DNA of 61,015 bases from positions 1 to 61,015 of the forward strand of contig NZ_JAESND010000013.1 of the NCBI RefSeq assembly GCF_016865585.1. The letters are read 5' to 3'. Of the stretch, positions 38,712 to 50,381 are shown piece by piece. The notes under the pieces are model-generated. The model saw only the letters and a program-made list of their open reading frames with translations. It made no database searches and had not been told where the DNA came from. Both the position numbers and the translations under genes were made by a program. The stretch comes from Jeongeupia naejangsanensis (GTDB taxonomy: Bacteria > Pseudomonadota > Gammaproteobacteria > Burkholderiales > Chitinibacteraceae). The stretch's first letter is position 1; every line of letters starts with the position of its first letter.

Positions 38712-40175
38712 TCAGTGTTCGGCCGCGGTCTCGTCCGTCGTCGCAGGCTGATTCCAGGGCAGCGGCACCTTGTTGCCGTTCAGCGTGAACGTGCCCTGGC
38801 TGAGTCGGGCGTCGGCCGACAGCAGGTCGCCATCGACCCGGATCAGCTTCTGCTCGGCGAGGCGGTTGATCTGCCCCTCGACGAACTGACCGACCAGATA
38901 GTCGAGATCGTCGTTCGAGATGCCCGAATCGCTGCCACCGAACATGTTGCGTGCCTGCCAACTGGCGACGGTTTCGATCACCTTGCGCGGCACGTTGAAA
39001 TCGGCACGTGCATCGAGCTTGTTGACGAGGTCGACCGGCTTGTCGATGTCGGCGGCGACAAAGCCCTTGAGACCGACTTCGGCCGAGAAGCGGATCGCAC
39101 CGTCGGGCAGCTTGACGTTGAACGACTGGATCGCGAGTCGCGGATCATTGGTCAGCAACGGCATGCCTTCGGTCTTGGCCAACTTGACCACCGCGTCGGT
39201 GAACTGGTCGCGGGTGAGTTTCTGCTTTTGCAGCCGGGTCAGCTCGTCCGACAGTTTGGCCAGCGTCGGACCGTGCAGATGGCTGGCGGTGGCAACCATT
39301 TCGGCCGGGCCGTAGGGCTTGTTGTCGAGTTGCAGCTTGTCGAGCGTAAAGCGCGCCAGACCGTCGATGAATTCGCCCTTCTCGGAAATCAGGCCGTTGT
39401 ACGCCAGCTTGTCGAGCTGCAGTTTCAGCGGCTGGCCTTCGGACAGGTTCAGATTGAGCTGTTCGAGCTGGACGCTGGAGCTGCCGATCATGATGCCGGT
39501 GGTGCCACGCTTGTGATCGAGTGCCGCGCTGAGGTTCTTGAAGCTGAAACTGCCCTTGTCCTTGGCATCGCCGGACAGGCCCGGGGCCAGCGCATTCAGC
39601 TTGATGCTGTTGAAGTCGCCGCCGTAGTCGAGCGTCGCGGTCAGACCTTGCCACTTGGCCTTGACGCCCGAAATCGCTTCTTCGTACTCGAAGCTCGGCA
39701 CCTTGATGTTCATGACGCCATCGTCGGAGAAGCCGATGCGGTTCTCGACCTGAATCGGTTTTTGTTCACCGAAAAAGCGCGACAGGAATTTCTGCGTGTC
39801 CGGCGAGAACTGGAACTCGGTGTCGACGACGGCCTTGTACGGATGCAGGTTGAACTGTGTCAGCAGCGGCAGCGGGCCGTGGGTGATGTGCTGGACGTAC
39901 TTGAGCTCGAACACCGGCAGCGGCTCGCCTTCGCGTTCGAGGAAGAAACGGTAGTAGTCCGGATTGACCTGCAGGGTTGCGGTTTCGGTCGAGGTGAACC
40001 AGCCGCGGTGGTACTCGCGATTCTTGACGATGAAATACGGCAGGCTCGCCAGCCACTCATGCTGTTTCTGCATCGTGTCTTGCGCGGCGCGCCCGGCATA
40101 CCAGGTGCCGCCGACGTAGGCGCCGCCCAGTGCGACTGCTGCACCGATACTGGCGATGATGACTTTACGTTTCAA
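38712..40175 (-). CDS. DUF945 family protein, YdgA-like
   Basis: A 487-residue protein with one N-terminal signal-anchor (KRKVIIASIGAAVALGGAYV), followed by WYAGRAAQ and a large beta-rich periplasmic region, as in E. coli YdgA (502 residues). TTG 40175 is chosen because GGAG lies 7 nt upstream and the only upstream ATG would overlap purB. The C-terminal third has a Leu/Asp-rich repeat-like pattern. The function is unknown; related proteins are linked to the envelope and motility. Confidence 0.82.
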   Translation of the reverse strand: MKRKVIIASIGAAVALGGAYVGGTWYAGRAAQDTMQKQHEWLASLPYFIVKNREYHRGWFTSTETATLQVNPDYYRFFLEREGEPLPVFELKYVQHITHGPLPLLTQFNLHPYKAVVDTEFQFSPDTQKFLSRFFGEQKPIQVENRIGFSDDGVMNIKVPSFEYEEAISGVKAKWQGLTATLDYGGDFNSIKLNALAPGLSGDAKDKGSFSFKNLSAALDHKRGTTGIMIGSSSVQLEQLNLNLSEGQPLKLQLDKLAYNGLISEKGEFIDGLARFTLDKLQLDNKPYGPAEMVATASHLHGPTLAKLSDELTRLQKQKLTRDQFTDAVVKLAKTEGMPLLTNDPRLAIQSFNVKLPDGAIRFSAEVGLKGFVAADIDKPVDLVNKLDARADFNVPRKVIETVASWQARNMFGGSDSGISNDDLDYLVGQFVEGQINRLAEQKLIRVDGDLLSADARLSQGTFTLNGNKVPLPWNQPATTDETAAEH

Positions 40176-40233
40176 TGGCTCGCTCCAGGTCCGCCCGGCT
40201 GAGCCGGGCGGTGTCAAAAACGCTAGGTGTGAA

Positions 40234-42718
<2,485 letters not shown>

Positions 42719-42740
42719 TCGGCTCGATGACCGGAAATTG

Positions 42741-42766
42741 AAAAAGCCCCGCATTGCGGGGCTTTT
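42741..42766 (+). terminator. Bidirectional terminator between the oxygenase and VOC genes
   Basis: Stem GCCCCGC (42746-42752) and GCGGGGC (42756-42762) with an ATT loop and flanking A5 and T4. It lies between two convergent genes. Confidence 0.9.
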
Positions 42767-42779
42767 CATGGCCGACGGA

Positions 42780-43205
42780 TCAGCACTGGTGCGGTTGCTG
42801 CGGCTCGAGCGACAGATCCCAGAACGCGGCCTCGATCTTGTGGCCGTCCGGATCGTGGACGAAGCAGCCGAAGTACGGCTCCCCGTACTCGGGACGCGGA
42901 CCGGGCGCGCCATCGGCGGTCGCGCCGGCAGCCAGTGCTGCGTCGTAGAAGGCCTGAACGGCTGCCGGATTGGCGGCGGTGAAGCCGATGTGGGTGCCGT
43001 TGCCGACGTTGGCGGCGGCCCCGTTGATCGGGGTCTGGATCCAGAACTCCGGATATTCACGGCCGTAGCCGGCCGCACCGGGAAACTGCTCGAGGCGTTT
43101 GCAGCCGAGGGCCGGCATGACTGCGTCGTAGAACGCGGTCGCGCGTTCGAAATCGTTGGTCCCGAGCGAGACGTGTGACAACAGGGGGAGGGCGATGTGA
43201 CTCAT
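42780..43205 (-). CDS. VOC (glyoxalase/bleomycin-resistance) family protein
   Basis: A 141-residue single VOC module. The start MSHIALPLLSHVSLGTNDFERATAFYDAV is chosen at ATG 43205, with AAGGA upstream. The beta-alpha-beta-beta-beta pattern is followed by HIGFTA and FVHDPDGHKIEAAFW, whose His and Glu are candidate metal ligands. VOC proteins cover lyases, dioxygenases and resistance proteins, and this sequence alone does not choose. It lies 53 bp downstream of xseA and may share its transcript. Confidence 0.85.
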   Translation of the reverse strand: MSHIALPLLSHVSLGTNDFERATAFYDAVMPALGCKRLEQFPGAAGYGREYPEFWIQTPINGAAANVGNGTHIGFTAANPAAVQAFYDAALAAGATADGAPGPRPEYGEPYFGCFVHDPDGHKIEAAFWDLSLEPQQPHQC

Positions 43206-43258
43206 CGGACATTCCTTGCTGGTTGGGTCAGTCTTCGAGTGTGCCATTGTCATTCGGT

Positions 43259-44611
43259 TCAAAACAGGTCTTGCTGCTGCGCGGGCCGGCCAAGAATCTG
43301 CGCGTCGACGCGGTCATCGGCAAAGTGCAGCGCCACCTGATCGCCACGGGCCAGCTCGCCGGCGTTCTGGACCACGCGGCCGTCGGGCCGTTCGACCAGC
43401 ACATAGCCACGTGACAGCACTGCGTGCGGATTCAGCGCCGCCAGCCGCGCTGCGAGTGGATCCAGCCGGCGCTGGCCGGTTTCGCCGCTGCGTGCCGCGG
43501 CTTGTGCCAGTCGGCGTTGCAGTTCGGCGAGTCTTTGGGTGTGCGGTGCGATTTGCGGCTGGCGGTGCGTCAGGCGCAGGGCCAGCCGTTCGAGTCTGGC
43601 GTGCCGGTCGGCCAGTTGCCGCGAACTGGCCTGGCTCAGCCGCAGCATGAGCGAGGCCAGCCGGTCGCGGCGCTGCGCCAGCGCGTCGCCCGGATGACGC
43701 AGCCGCCGGCCGAGCTGGTCGACGAGCTGCATCCGCGAGTGGATGCCGCGTTCGAGCTCCCTTTTCAGGCGTGCGGCCTGCTGGTCCAGCCGCATCAGCC
43801 ATTCGTCGCGATTCGGGCTGGCCAGTTCGGCGGCAGCCGTCGGCGTCGGGGCACGAACGTCGGCGACAAAATCCGCGATGGTGAAGTCGGTCTCGTGGCC
43901 GACGCCGGACACCACCGGCATCGGGCTGGCGGCAATGGCACGGGCGACGACTTCCTCGTTGAACGACCACAGGTCTTCGAGGCTGCCGCCGCCACGGCAG
44001 ACGATCAGCGTGTCGACTTCGTTGCGCTTGGCTGCGTTGCGGATCGCCGCGGCGATGTCGTTGGCCGCAGTGGTGCCCTGCACGGCGGTCGGATAGATGA
44101 TGACCGGCAGGCCGGGATGGCGGCGACGCAGCGTGGTCAGCACATCGCGCAGCGCGGCGGCCTTGGGCGAGGTGACGATGCCGATGGCCCGCGGAAACGC
44201 CGGCAGTGCGCGCTTGGTTGCCGCGTCGAACAGACCTTCGGCGGCAAGCTTCTTTTTCAACGCCTCGAACGCTTCGAACAGGTTGCCGACCCCGGCCGGC
44301 CGCATGGCTTCGATGGTCAATTGATAATCGCCGCGCGCTTCGTACAGCGACACCACCGCGCGCACCTCGACCTGCAGGCCTTCCTTGGGCTGGAAATCGA
44401 GCAGGGCGGCGCGGTTGCGGAACATCACGCAGCGCACCTGGGCACCGGCGTCCTTCAGGCTGAAGTAGCAGTGACCGGAGTCGTACCGTTTGAAATTGGA
44501 TATCTCGCCGGCGATCCAGCGGATCGGAAATGAGCCTTCCAGTAAGTCCCGAACCTGGCGGTTGAGCTCGGTGACTGTAATGACATTGGCGCTTGACTTT
44601 TGGGAAAACAT
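43259..44611 (-). CDS. xseA: Exodeoxyribonuclease VII large subunit
   Basis: XseA with XseB degrades single-stranded DNA. ATG 44611 gives [20 protein letters not shown] and 450 residues, with CAGGAG 11 nt upstream. The OB-fold domain is about 10-110 ([23 protein letters not shown] region). The catalytic domain has [21 protein letters not shown] and the [16 protein letters not shown] block. A long coiled-coil stretch rich in Arg, Leu and Gln runs from about 270 to 400, as in the family. xseB is not in the window. Confidence 0.95.
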   Translation of the reverse strand: MFSQKSSANVITVTELNRQVRDLLEGSFPIRWIAGEISNFKRYDSGHCYFSLKDAGAQVRCVMFRNRAALLDFQPKEGLQVEVRAVVSLYEARGDYQLTIEAMRPAGVGNLFEAFEALKKKLAAEGLFDAATKRALPAFPRAIGIVTSPKAAALRDVLTTLRRRHPGLPVIIYPTAVQGTTAANDIAAAIRNAAKRNEVDTLIVCRGGGSLEDLWSFNEEVVARAIAASPMPVVSGVGHETDFTIADFVADVRAPTPTAAAELASPNRDEWLMRLDQQAARLKRELERGIHSRMQLVDQLGRRLRHPGDALAQRRDRLASLMLRLSQASSRQLADRHARLERLALRLTHRQPQIAPHTQRLAELQRRLAQAAARSGETGQRRLDPLAARLAALNPHAVLSRGYVLVERPDGRVVQNAGELARGDQVALHFADDRVDAQILGRPAQQQDLF

Positions 44612-44628
44612 CGTCCGTTTTGCTCCTG

Positions 44629-44637
44629 TAATCCACA
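44629..44637 (+). promoter_or_regulatory. DnaA-box-like site (one mismatch)
   Basis: TAATCCACA differs from TTATCCACA at the second base only. It lies 18 bp upstream of xseA. Confidence 0.35.
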
Positions 44638-44807
44638 GAGGCCGCACTACGGCTGGCTTTGTGCCGATTGCCGGGAGTGTAGTTGAGGTTTATTTCTTAA
44701 CTTGATGAAAATATTGGATATTTATCCGTTTTTGTGCGGTGCGATGGCAAGGGCGTGGTGGTAGTGGGCACAGTCCGGTGCCGTTACGCAAGGCTTTGTG
44801 CACATTT

Positions 44808-44816
44808 TTATCCACA
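44808..44816 (+). promoter_or_regulatory. Consensus DnaA box
   Basis: TTATCCACA matches the high-affinity DnaA box exactly. It lies in the xseA-exbB gap, roughly 90 bp from an AT-rich block. Confidence 0.5.
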
Positions 44817-45071
44817 GCCTGTACGTAAGCCGTCGGCTGTCAGAAATCACCGCTGCGATCCGGGATCGAATATGTTAATGCCGCACCACTGACCCCGGTT
44901 CACATCCTCCGTTGAGGCATCCGCATCGCGGTGCCGGCGGTGCTGGAATGTCCGCTCGCACGGCCGTTGTTGCCAGCCCGCAGCGGCAGGGCGCATTGCG
45001 GCTTTCCCGTTGTCGCCAATCCCGATACAGTTACGCGGTTTTCCGCATGCCTACACTGGGTTGATTCGCAC

Positions 45072-45680
45072 ATGCTCGCCATCATCGAGGCCGCCGGTTG
45101 GCCGATCTGGACCATTATCATCTGTTCCGTCACCGCGGTGACGATCATCATCGAGCGCTTGCTGTCGCTGCGCAAATCGGTGGTGCTGCCCGAGGGGCTG
45201 CTGGCCAAGTCGGTGCAGGAGTATCGCAGCAACGGTGTTTCGCCGGACATGCTCGGTAAACTGGCAGCCTCAAGCCCGCTCGGCCGCGTTCTGGCCGCCG
45301 GCCTCAAGAATGTCAAAAGCTCGCGCGACATCATGAAGGAATCGATCGAGGAAACCGGTGCCGCCGTCGCGCACCAGCTCGAACGCTATCTGAACACGCT
45401 CGGCACCATCGCTGCCGTCACGCCGCTGCTGGGCCTGCTGGGCACCGTCATCGGCATGATCGAGATTTTCGGCGCGCAATCGCCGACCGGGGGCAACAAC
45501 CCGGCAGTGCTGGCGCACGGGATTTCGGTCGCGCTGTACAACACCGCCTCGGGCATCATGGTTGCGGTGCCGGCGCTGATGTTCTACCGCTACTTCCGCG
45601 GCAAGATCGACGACTTCATCGTCGAGATGGAGCAGCAGGCGATCAAGCTGGTCGAAGTCGTTCACGGCGACCGCAGCTGA
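45072..45680 (+). CDS. exbB: MotA/TolQ/ExbB proton channel family protein
   Basis: A 202-residue protein with three membrane segments: one near residues 8-26, and two near 110-130 and 150-170 (TPLLGLLGTVIGMIEIF and the later GIMVAVPALMFYRYF). These are the pore helices of the family. With ExbD it would convert proton flow into energy for TonB or a related envelope system. No tonB is here, and being followed by lpxK is common in beta- and gammaproteobacteria. Confidence 0.92.
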   Translation: MLAIIEAAGWPIWTIIICSVTAVTIIIERLLSLRKSVVLPEGLLAKSVQEYRSNGVSPDMLGKLAASSPLGRVLAAGLKNVKSSRDIMKESIEETGAAVAHQLERYLNTLGTIAAVTPLLGLLGTVIGMIEIFGAQSPTGGNNPAVLAHGISVALYNTASGIMVAVPALMFYRYFRGKIDDFIVEMEQQAIKLVEVVHGDRS

Positions 45681-45690
45681 GGACCGGACG

Positions 45691-46107
45691 ATGAAATTCC
45701 GCAAAGGCCGCCACCGCGAGGAGCCGGAGATCAACTTTATCCCGTTGATCGACGTGATGCTGGTGATCCTGATCTTCCTGATGGCGACGACGACGTACTC
45801 GCGTTTTGCCGAGCTGAAGATCAACCTGCCCACCGCCGACGCCGAAAAAGTCGTCGAGATGCCGCAGTCGATCCAGATCGCCATCTCGGCTACCGGCCAG
45901 TACAGCATCAACAATCAGGTCACGACCTTCGGCGGTCAGGAGGCGTTCGCAGCTGAGCTGCGCCGCGCGGCCGGTGGCAACAATGACCCGATGGTCATCA
46001 TCAACGCCGATTCGCAGGCAACGCACCAGACCGTCGTCAACGTGATGGAGGCCGCGCGGCTGGCCGGATACAGCAAGCTGACGTTTGCCACGCAGACCGG
46101 GAAGTAA
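45691..46107 (+). CDS. exbD: ExbD/TolR family biopolymer transport protein
   Basis: A 138-residue protein with one N-terminal membrane helix. The start EEPEINFIPLIDVMLVILIF carries the proton-path Asp (in LIDVMLV) that is essential in ExbD and TolR. The periplasmic domain ends VVNVMEAARLAGYSKLTFAT, typical of the family. It is 10 bp after exbB. A hairpin with T-run follows, separating it from lpxK. Confidence 0.93.
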   Translation: MKFRKGRHREEPEINFIPLIDVMLVILIFLMATTTYSRFAELKINLPTADAEKVVEMPQSIQIAISATGQYSINNQVTTFGGQEAFAAELRRAAGGNNDPMVIINADSQATHQTVVNVMEAARLAGYSKLTFATQTGK

Positions 46108-46127
46108 AAGGTCGACACACACGACAG

Positions 46128-46149
46128 AACGGGGCCGATGCCCCGTTTT
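46128..46149 (+). terminator. Intrinsic terminator between exbD and lpxK
   Basis: Stem AACGGGGC (46128-46135) and GCCCCGTT (46140-46147) with a CGAT loop, continuing TTTT then GCTTTTT. It lies 20 bp after exbD and 40 bp before lpxK, so lpxK either has its own promoter or depends on partial read-through. Confidence 0.85.
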
Positions 46150-46189
46150 GCTTTTTCGCCGCCCGAAAAGGGCACAACGGGGACCACGC

Positions 46190-47221
46190 ATGAGCTTGCC
46201 CGAACGCATCTGGTACGGCACGCACCCGCTGAAGTGGGCACTGGCGCCACTGTCGCTGCTGTTTGCCGTGATTGGCGTGTGCCGGCGCTGGCTGTTCCAG
46301 CGCGGATTCAAGCGGGTCGAGCGTCTGCCGGTGCCGGTAATCGTCGTCGGCAACCTGACCGCGGGCGGCACCGGCAAGACACCGCTGACGGCGTATCTGG
46401 CTCGCGAGCTGGTTGCGGGCGGCTTTCGCCCCGGCATTGTGTCGCGCGGTTACGGCGGCAAGGCCGAAGGCCCGACGCCGGTCGGTGCCGACAGTGATCC
46501 GGCGCAGGTCGGCGACGAGCCGGTGCTGCTGGCCCGCGCCGCCGGCGTACCGGTCGTCGTCTGCCGTGATCGCGCTGCCGCCGGCCGGGCGTTACTGGCC
46601 GCACATCCGCAGGTTGACGTGCTGTTGTGCGACGACGGCCTGCAGCACTACCGGCTCGGCCGCGACGTTGAACTGTGTGTTGTCGACGGCATGCGTGGTT
46701 TCGGCAACGGCTGGCAATTGCCGGCCGGACCGCTGCGCGAGCCGCGGTCGCGTCTGGCCGGTGTCGACGCGGTGGTCGTCAACGGCGGCACTGCCGACGT
46801 CCTGCATGCGCAGCAATTCGATATGCTGCTGCCTTCGCAGCAATTCAAAATGATATTGCAGCCCGGACGGCTGTACCGGCTGGACGACCCGACGATCACT
46901 CGTGACGCCAACGACTTGGCCGGCGAAACGCTGGCGGCGGTCTGCGGCATCGGCAATCCGGCCCGCTTTTTCGCGACGCTGGCCGGGCTCGGACTGACGT
47001 TCAGCCGCCATGCCTTCGCCGATCACCATGCCTACGCCGTGGACGACCTGCCGGCCGGGATGCTGGTGACCACCGAGAAGGATGCGGTCAAACTGGCCGC
47101 ACGGCCGGACATCAGGGTCGACGGTGCTAGAATCTGGGTTTTACCGGTCAACGCCATGCTGTCCCCGGATCTGGGGCAATGGCTCGCAACAAGGCTGCAA
47201 AATGGACGCAAAGCTGCTTGA
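46190..47221 (+). CDS. lpxK: Tetraacyldisaccharide 4'-kinase LpxK
   Basis: LpxK phosphorylates the lipid A precursor disaccharide-1-phosphate at the inner membrane. ATG 46190 gives [20 protein letters not shown], a hydrophobic N-terminus and 343 residues. The P-loop [13 protein letters not shown] lies near residues 54-66 and the GDEPVLLA block near 105. An upstream extension crosses the terminator and is rejected. Its 3' end overlaps ycaR by 20 nt. Confidence 0.95.
   Translation: MSLPERIWYGTHPLKWALAPLSLLFAVIGVCRRWLFQRGFKRVERLPVPVIVVGNLTAGGTGKTPLTAYLARELVAGGFRPGIVSRGYGGKAEGPTPVGADSDPAQVGDEPVLLARAAGVPVVVCRDRAAAGRALLAAHPQVDVLLCDDGLQHYRLGRDVELCVVDGMRGFGNGWQLPAGPLREPRSRLAGVDAVVVNGGTADVLHAQQFDMLLPSQQFKMILQPGRLYRLDDPTITRDANDLAGETLAAVCGIGNPARFFATLAGLGLTFSRHAFADHHAYAVDDLPAGMLVTTEKDAVKLAARPDIRVDGARIWVLPVNAMLSPDLGQWLATRLQNGRKAA
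47125..47133 (+). promoter_or_regulatory. Possible extended -10 promoter for ycaR-kdsB-adk, inside lpxK
   Basis: TGC followed by TAGAAT (47128-47133) forms an extended -10, nearly the same as the one before rplC (TGCTAGTAT). No good -35 is present. The start would be near 47140, about 60 nt before ycaR. Confidence 0.35.
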
Positions 47222-47387
47222 AATCCTCGTCTGCCCGGTCTGCAAGGGCCCGCTCGTCTTCGACAAAACGAAGCAGGAGCTGGTCTGCAAGGGCGACCGA
47301 CTCGCATACCCGATCCGCGACGGCATCCCGGTGATGCTCGAAGGCGAGGCGCGCGAGCTCGATCCGACCGAAGAAGTCGGCGGCTGA
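47202..47387 (+). CDS. ycaR: Trm112-like protein (UPF0434, YcaR)
   Basis: A 61-residue protein beginning [20 protein letters not shown]. The CPVC pair near residues 11-14 and a later Cys (LVCKGDRL) partly resemble a zinc ribbon. It ends with the conserved [11 protein letters not shown]. Relatives of Trm112 activate methyltransferases, but the bacterial role is unproven. The gene lies between lpxK and kdsB as in E. coli, with its start inside lpxK. Confidence 0.93.
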   Translation: MDAKLLEILVCPVCKGPLVFDKTKQELVCKGDRLAYPIRDGIPVMLEGEARELDPTEEVGG

Positions 47388-47402
47388 GCCGCGGAGCGCG
47401 TG

Positions 47403-48170
47403 ATGAACTACACGGTGATCATTCCGGCCCGGCTCAAATCGACGCGGCTGCCCGACAAGCCGCTGGCCGACATCGGCGGCAAGCCGATGATCGTTCGGGT
47501 CGTCGAGCAGGCGCTGCAGGCGAATGCCAAGATGGTCGTGGTCGCGACCGACGACATGCGCATCCAGGATGCCGTGGCGCTCGCGGGCTACGCCTGTGTG
47601 CTGACGCGCGCCGATCACCCGTCGGGGACCGACAGGCTGGCCGAAGCGGTCGACCGGCTCGGTCTGGCCGACGACGAGATCGTCGTCAACGTGCAGGGCG
47701 ACGAACCGCTGATCGATCCTGCGCTGATCGATGCCGTTGCCGCAACGCTGGCCGCCGATCCGGCACTGCCGATGGCGACTGCCAGTCATGCGATCGGTTC
47801 GGTTACCGATTTTCTCAATCCGAACGTCGTCAAGGTCGTCACCGGCGCGACGGGTCGGGCACTGTACTTCAGCCGTGCGCCGATTCCGTGGCCGCGCGAT
47901 GCGTTTGCCGGTGATCGCAGCGCGCTGCCGCTGGATGTCGTGCCGCAGCGGCATATCGGCATCTACGCGTATCGCGCCGGATTCCTGCGGACTTACCGCG
48001 ATCTGTCGCCTTCGCCGCTCGAAGGGATCGAAGCGCTGGAACAGCTGCGGGTGCTGTGGCATGGTTACGGCATCGGTGTTCATGTTGCAGCGCACGCACC
48101 GGCTGCCGGCGTCGATACGCCGGAAGACCTCGAACGCGTGCGGCAACTGCTGGCACAACAGAATTACTAA
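47403..48170 (+). CDS. kdsB: 3-deoxy-manno-octulosonate cytidylyltransferase
   Basis: KdsB activates Kdo as CMP-Kdo for lipopolysaccharide core synthesis. ATG 47403 gives [20 protein letters not shown] and 255 residues; GTG 47400 is an alternative one codon longer. The nucleotide-binding block is at residues 7-19, with [17 protein letters not shown] and [10 protein letters not shown] following. Together with lpxK it forms a lipid A/Kdo cluster. Confidence 0.96.
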   Translation: MNYTVIIPARLKSTRLPDKPLADIGGKPMIVRVVEQALQANAKMVVVATDDMRIQDAVALAGYACVLTRADHPSGTDRLAEAVDRLGLADDEIVVNVQGDEPLIDPALIDAVAATLAADPALPMATASHAIGSVTDFLNPNVVKVVTGATGRALYFSRAPIPWPRDAFAGDRSALPLDVVPQRHIGIYAYRAGFLRTYRDLSPSPLEGIEALEQLRVLWHGYGIGVHVAAHAPAAGVDTPEDLERVRQLLAQQNY

Positions 48171-48845
<675 letters not shown>

Positions 48846-48863
48846 TCGACTGCGCCTGGCCTG

Positions 48864-48888
48864 CAACGCCCCGCCCAGCGGGGCGTTG
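48864..48888 (+). terminator. Hairpin after adk, weak terminator candidate
   Basis: A perfect 11-bp stem (48864-48874 with 48878-48888) and a CCA loop, but only TCGT follows, with no T-run. It could slow polymerase or protect the adk 3' end. It ends 23 bp before the glycosyltransferase gene. Confidence 0.5.
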
Positions 48889-48911
48889 TCGTATCTGCTG
48901 CCGGAATCCCG

Positions 48912-49886
48912 ATGCGCCTTTCCATCCTTCTGCCTTACTTCAATACGCCGTGGCCGCTGCTGCGGGCGCAGCTCGACTCGATCGCGGCCGCCGACCTGCG
49001 CAGCTTTACCGCTGTGGAGCTCGTACTCGTTGACGACGGTTCGGCACCGACGCTGGCCGATGCGGTCGACGCGTGGGCAGGCAGGGCGCCGTTCACTGTG
49101 CGTCACCTGCGCCACGATGGCAATCGCGGTCTGGCCAATGCGCTGAACACCGCAATGGCCGAGGCGACGGGCGACTGGCTGGCGTTTGCCGACGGCGATG
49201 ACCTGACGCACCCGCAGCGCTTTGCGGTGCAGGCGGCTTATCTGCTGGCGCATCCCGATCTGGTCGCGGTAGGGGCCGACATGATCGAACTGGCGCCGGA
49301 CGGTACGCGCGGGCGATGCAGGCGTTTTCCGGTCGACGATGCCGCGATCCGCGTCGAGCTGCTGTTCTATTGTGCGATGGCCCAGCCGGCACTGATGCTG
49401 CGTCGCACCGCGTGGGCGGCGCTCGACGTCTGGCGCACGCCGGGCACCGGCATGGCCGAGGACTGGGATTTCTTCATCCGGCTCGCCGAATGCGGGCGGC
49501 TCGGCAATTGCGGCCAGGCGCTGGTCGACTACCGGCTGCACCCGGCGCAGATGACCGCCACGCTGTCGGCGGCAGCGCCGCACCCGGCCGTGCTGGCGCT
49601 GTGGCGGCGCCAGCTGGTCGCGATGGGGGTGAGCGTCGACGACGGCCTGCTGGCGGTCCACGCCGCATTGTCACCGTACTGGCTGTGGCCATACGGTGAT
49701 GTGGAATGGCGGCCGGCGCCGCCGGAGATCGAGCGCTGGCGCGCTGCGCTGCTGAGGGCCAACCGCGTCAGCAGCCGCTATGCCGAAGCGGCGCTGCAGG
49801 CGCGAATCGATGAGCTGCTGACGACGGATCGGCGCTCCGCCTTGCGTGATGTCACGGGACCAGAGCGCCTGTTTGACAGTGCGTGA
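48912..49886 (+). CDS. Family 2 glycosyltransferase
   Basis: A 324-residue GT2 (GT-A fold) protein starting MRLSILLPYFNTPWPLLRAQ. The nucleotide-binding acidic residues are in LVLVDDGS near 42-49, and the metal-binding motif is AFADGDDLTHPQRF near 95. GMAEDWDFFIRLAECG is a typical acceptor-side block. There is no membrane segment. The sugar and acceptor are unknown; placement after the lipid A/Kdo genes hints at envelope glycan work but is weak evidence. Confidence 0.88.
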   Translation: MRLSILLPYFNTPWPLLRAQLDSIAAADLRSFTAVELVLVDDGSAPTLADAVDAWAGRAPFTVRHLRHDGNRGLANALNTAMAEATGDWLAFADGDDLTHPQRFAVQAAYLLAHPDLVAVGADMIELAPDGTRGRCRRFPVDDAAIRVELLFYCAMAQPALMLRRTAWAALDVWRTPGTGMAEDWDFFIRLAECGRLGNCGQALVDYRLHPAQMTATLSAAAPHPAVLALWRRQLVAMGVSVDDGLLAVHAALSPYWLWPYGDVEWRPAPPEIERWRAALLRANRVSSRYAEAALQARIDELLTTDRRSALRDVTGPERLFDSA

Positions 49887-49975
49887 CGATCATCGGGTGG
49901 ATTTTGTTTGCTTTGGCTTGCATACCGCACTGCAACGTATAACAGAAATACGTCAGCGAATAGACGGGGTGAGCG

Positions 49976-50359
49976 ATGAGCAAGCAGAGCAGGTACTCGG
50001 GCGAGATGATGCTGCCGCAGCAGATTCTCGCCTACCCACAGGCGTGTCCGGGCTGTCGTCGTACCTACGGCAGCTATGACGCTTTCCTTGAGCAGACCGC
50101 GGAGGCCGAAGCGCCCGTACCGGTCGATGCGCTGGCCGGTTCGGTCTGCCACTGGCGCCGCTGCCGCTGCGGCGAGGTGATGCAGACCTGTCAGGTCGAG
50201 CGCCGCAGCCACAGCGATCTGCGTGGCGAATTCGACTACGTGCTCGACGCGCTGACGGCCCAGGGCATGCCGCACGAGGATGTCAGGCTCGAACTGCGCA
50301 AGGTGATGCGCGGTGATCCCGGCGAATTGCTGAACTGGCTTTACCGTTCGGTGGCGTAA
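49976..50359 (+). CDS. Cysteine-rich hypothetical protein
   Basis: I do not recognise this 127-residue protein. GGGGTGAG precedes ATG 49976. It has CPGC at residues 24-27 and a second cluster CHWRRCRCGEVMQTC near 58-72, which together could bind zinc or make a rubredoxin-like site. The C-terminal half (about 75-127) looks alpha-helical: DLRGEFDYVLDAL then EDVRLELRKVMRG. It is convergent with the Anbu operon and ends 22 bp from it. Confidence 0.75.
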   Translation: MSKQSRYSGEMMLPQQILAYPQACPGCRRTYGSYDAFLEQTAEAEAPVPVDALAGSVCHWRRCRCGEVMQTCQVERRSHSDLRGEFDYVLDALTAQGMPHEDVRLELRKVMRGDPGELLNWLYRSVA

Positions 50360-50381
50360 GGCTCGAAGCCGGACTGCTGCA

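Larger units (their letters stand above)
44612..45071 (+). other. 460-bp gap between xseA and exbB with an AT-rich block
   Basis: No gene is supported here. The stretch 44690-44735 is unusually AT-rich for this window. A consensus DnaA box and a one-mismatch copy flank it. A frame running into exbB from 44931 has no family similarity before ATG 45072. No tRNA or terminator was recognised. Confidence 0.5.

Noticed and set aside
43314-44636. A 440-codon frame overlapping xseA
   Set aside because: It is a shifted frame of xseA on the same strand. The xseA frame carries all family motifs.
44612-45071. The DnaA-box gap as the chromosome origin
   Set aside because: Only one perfect box, no dnaA, dnaN, gidA or parAB nearby, and no cluster of boxes.
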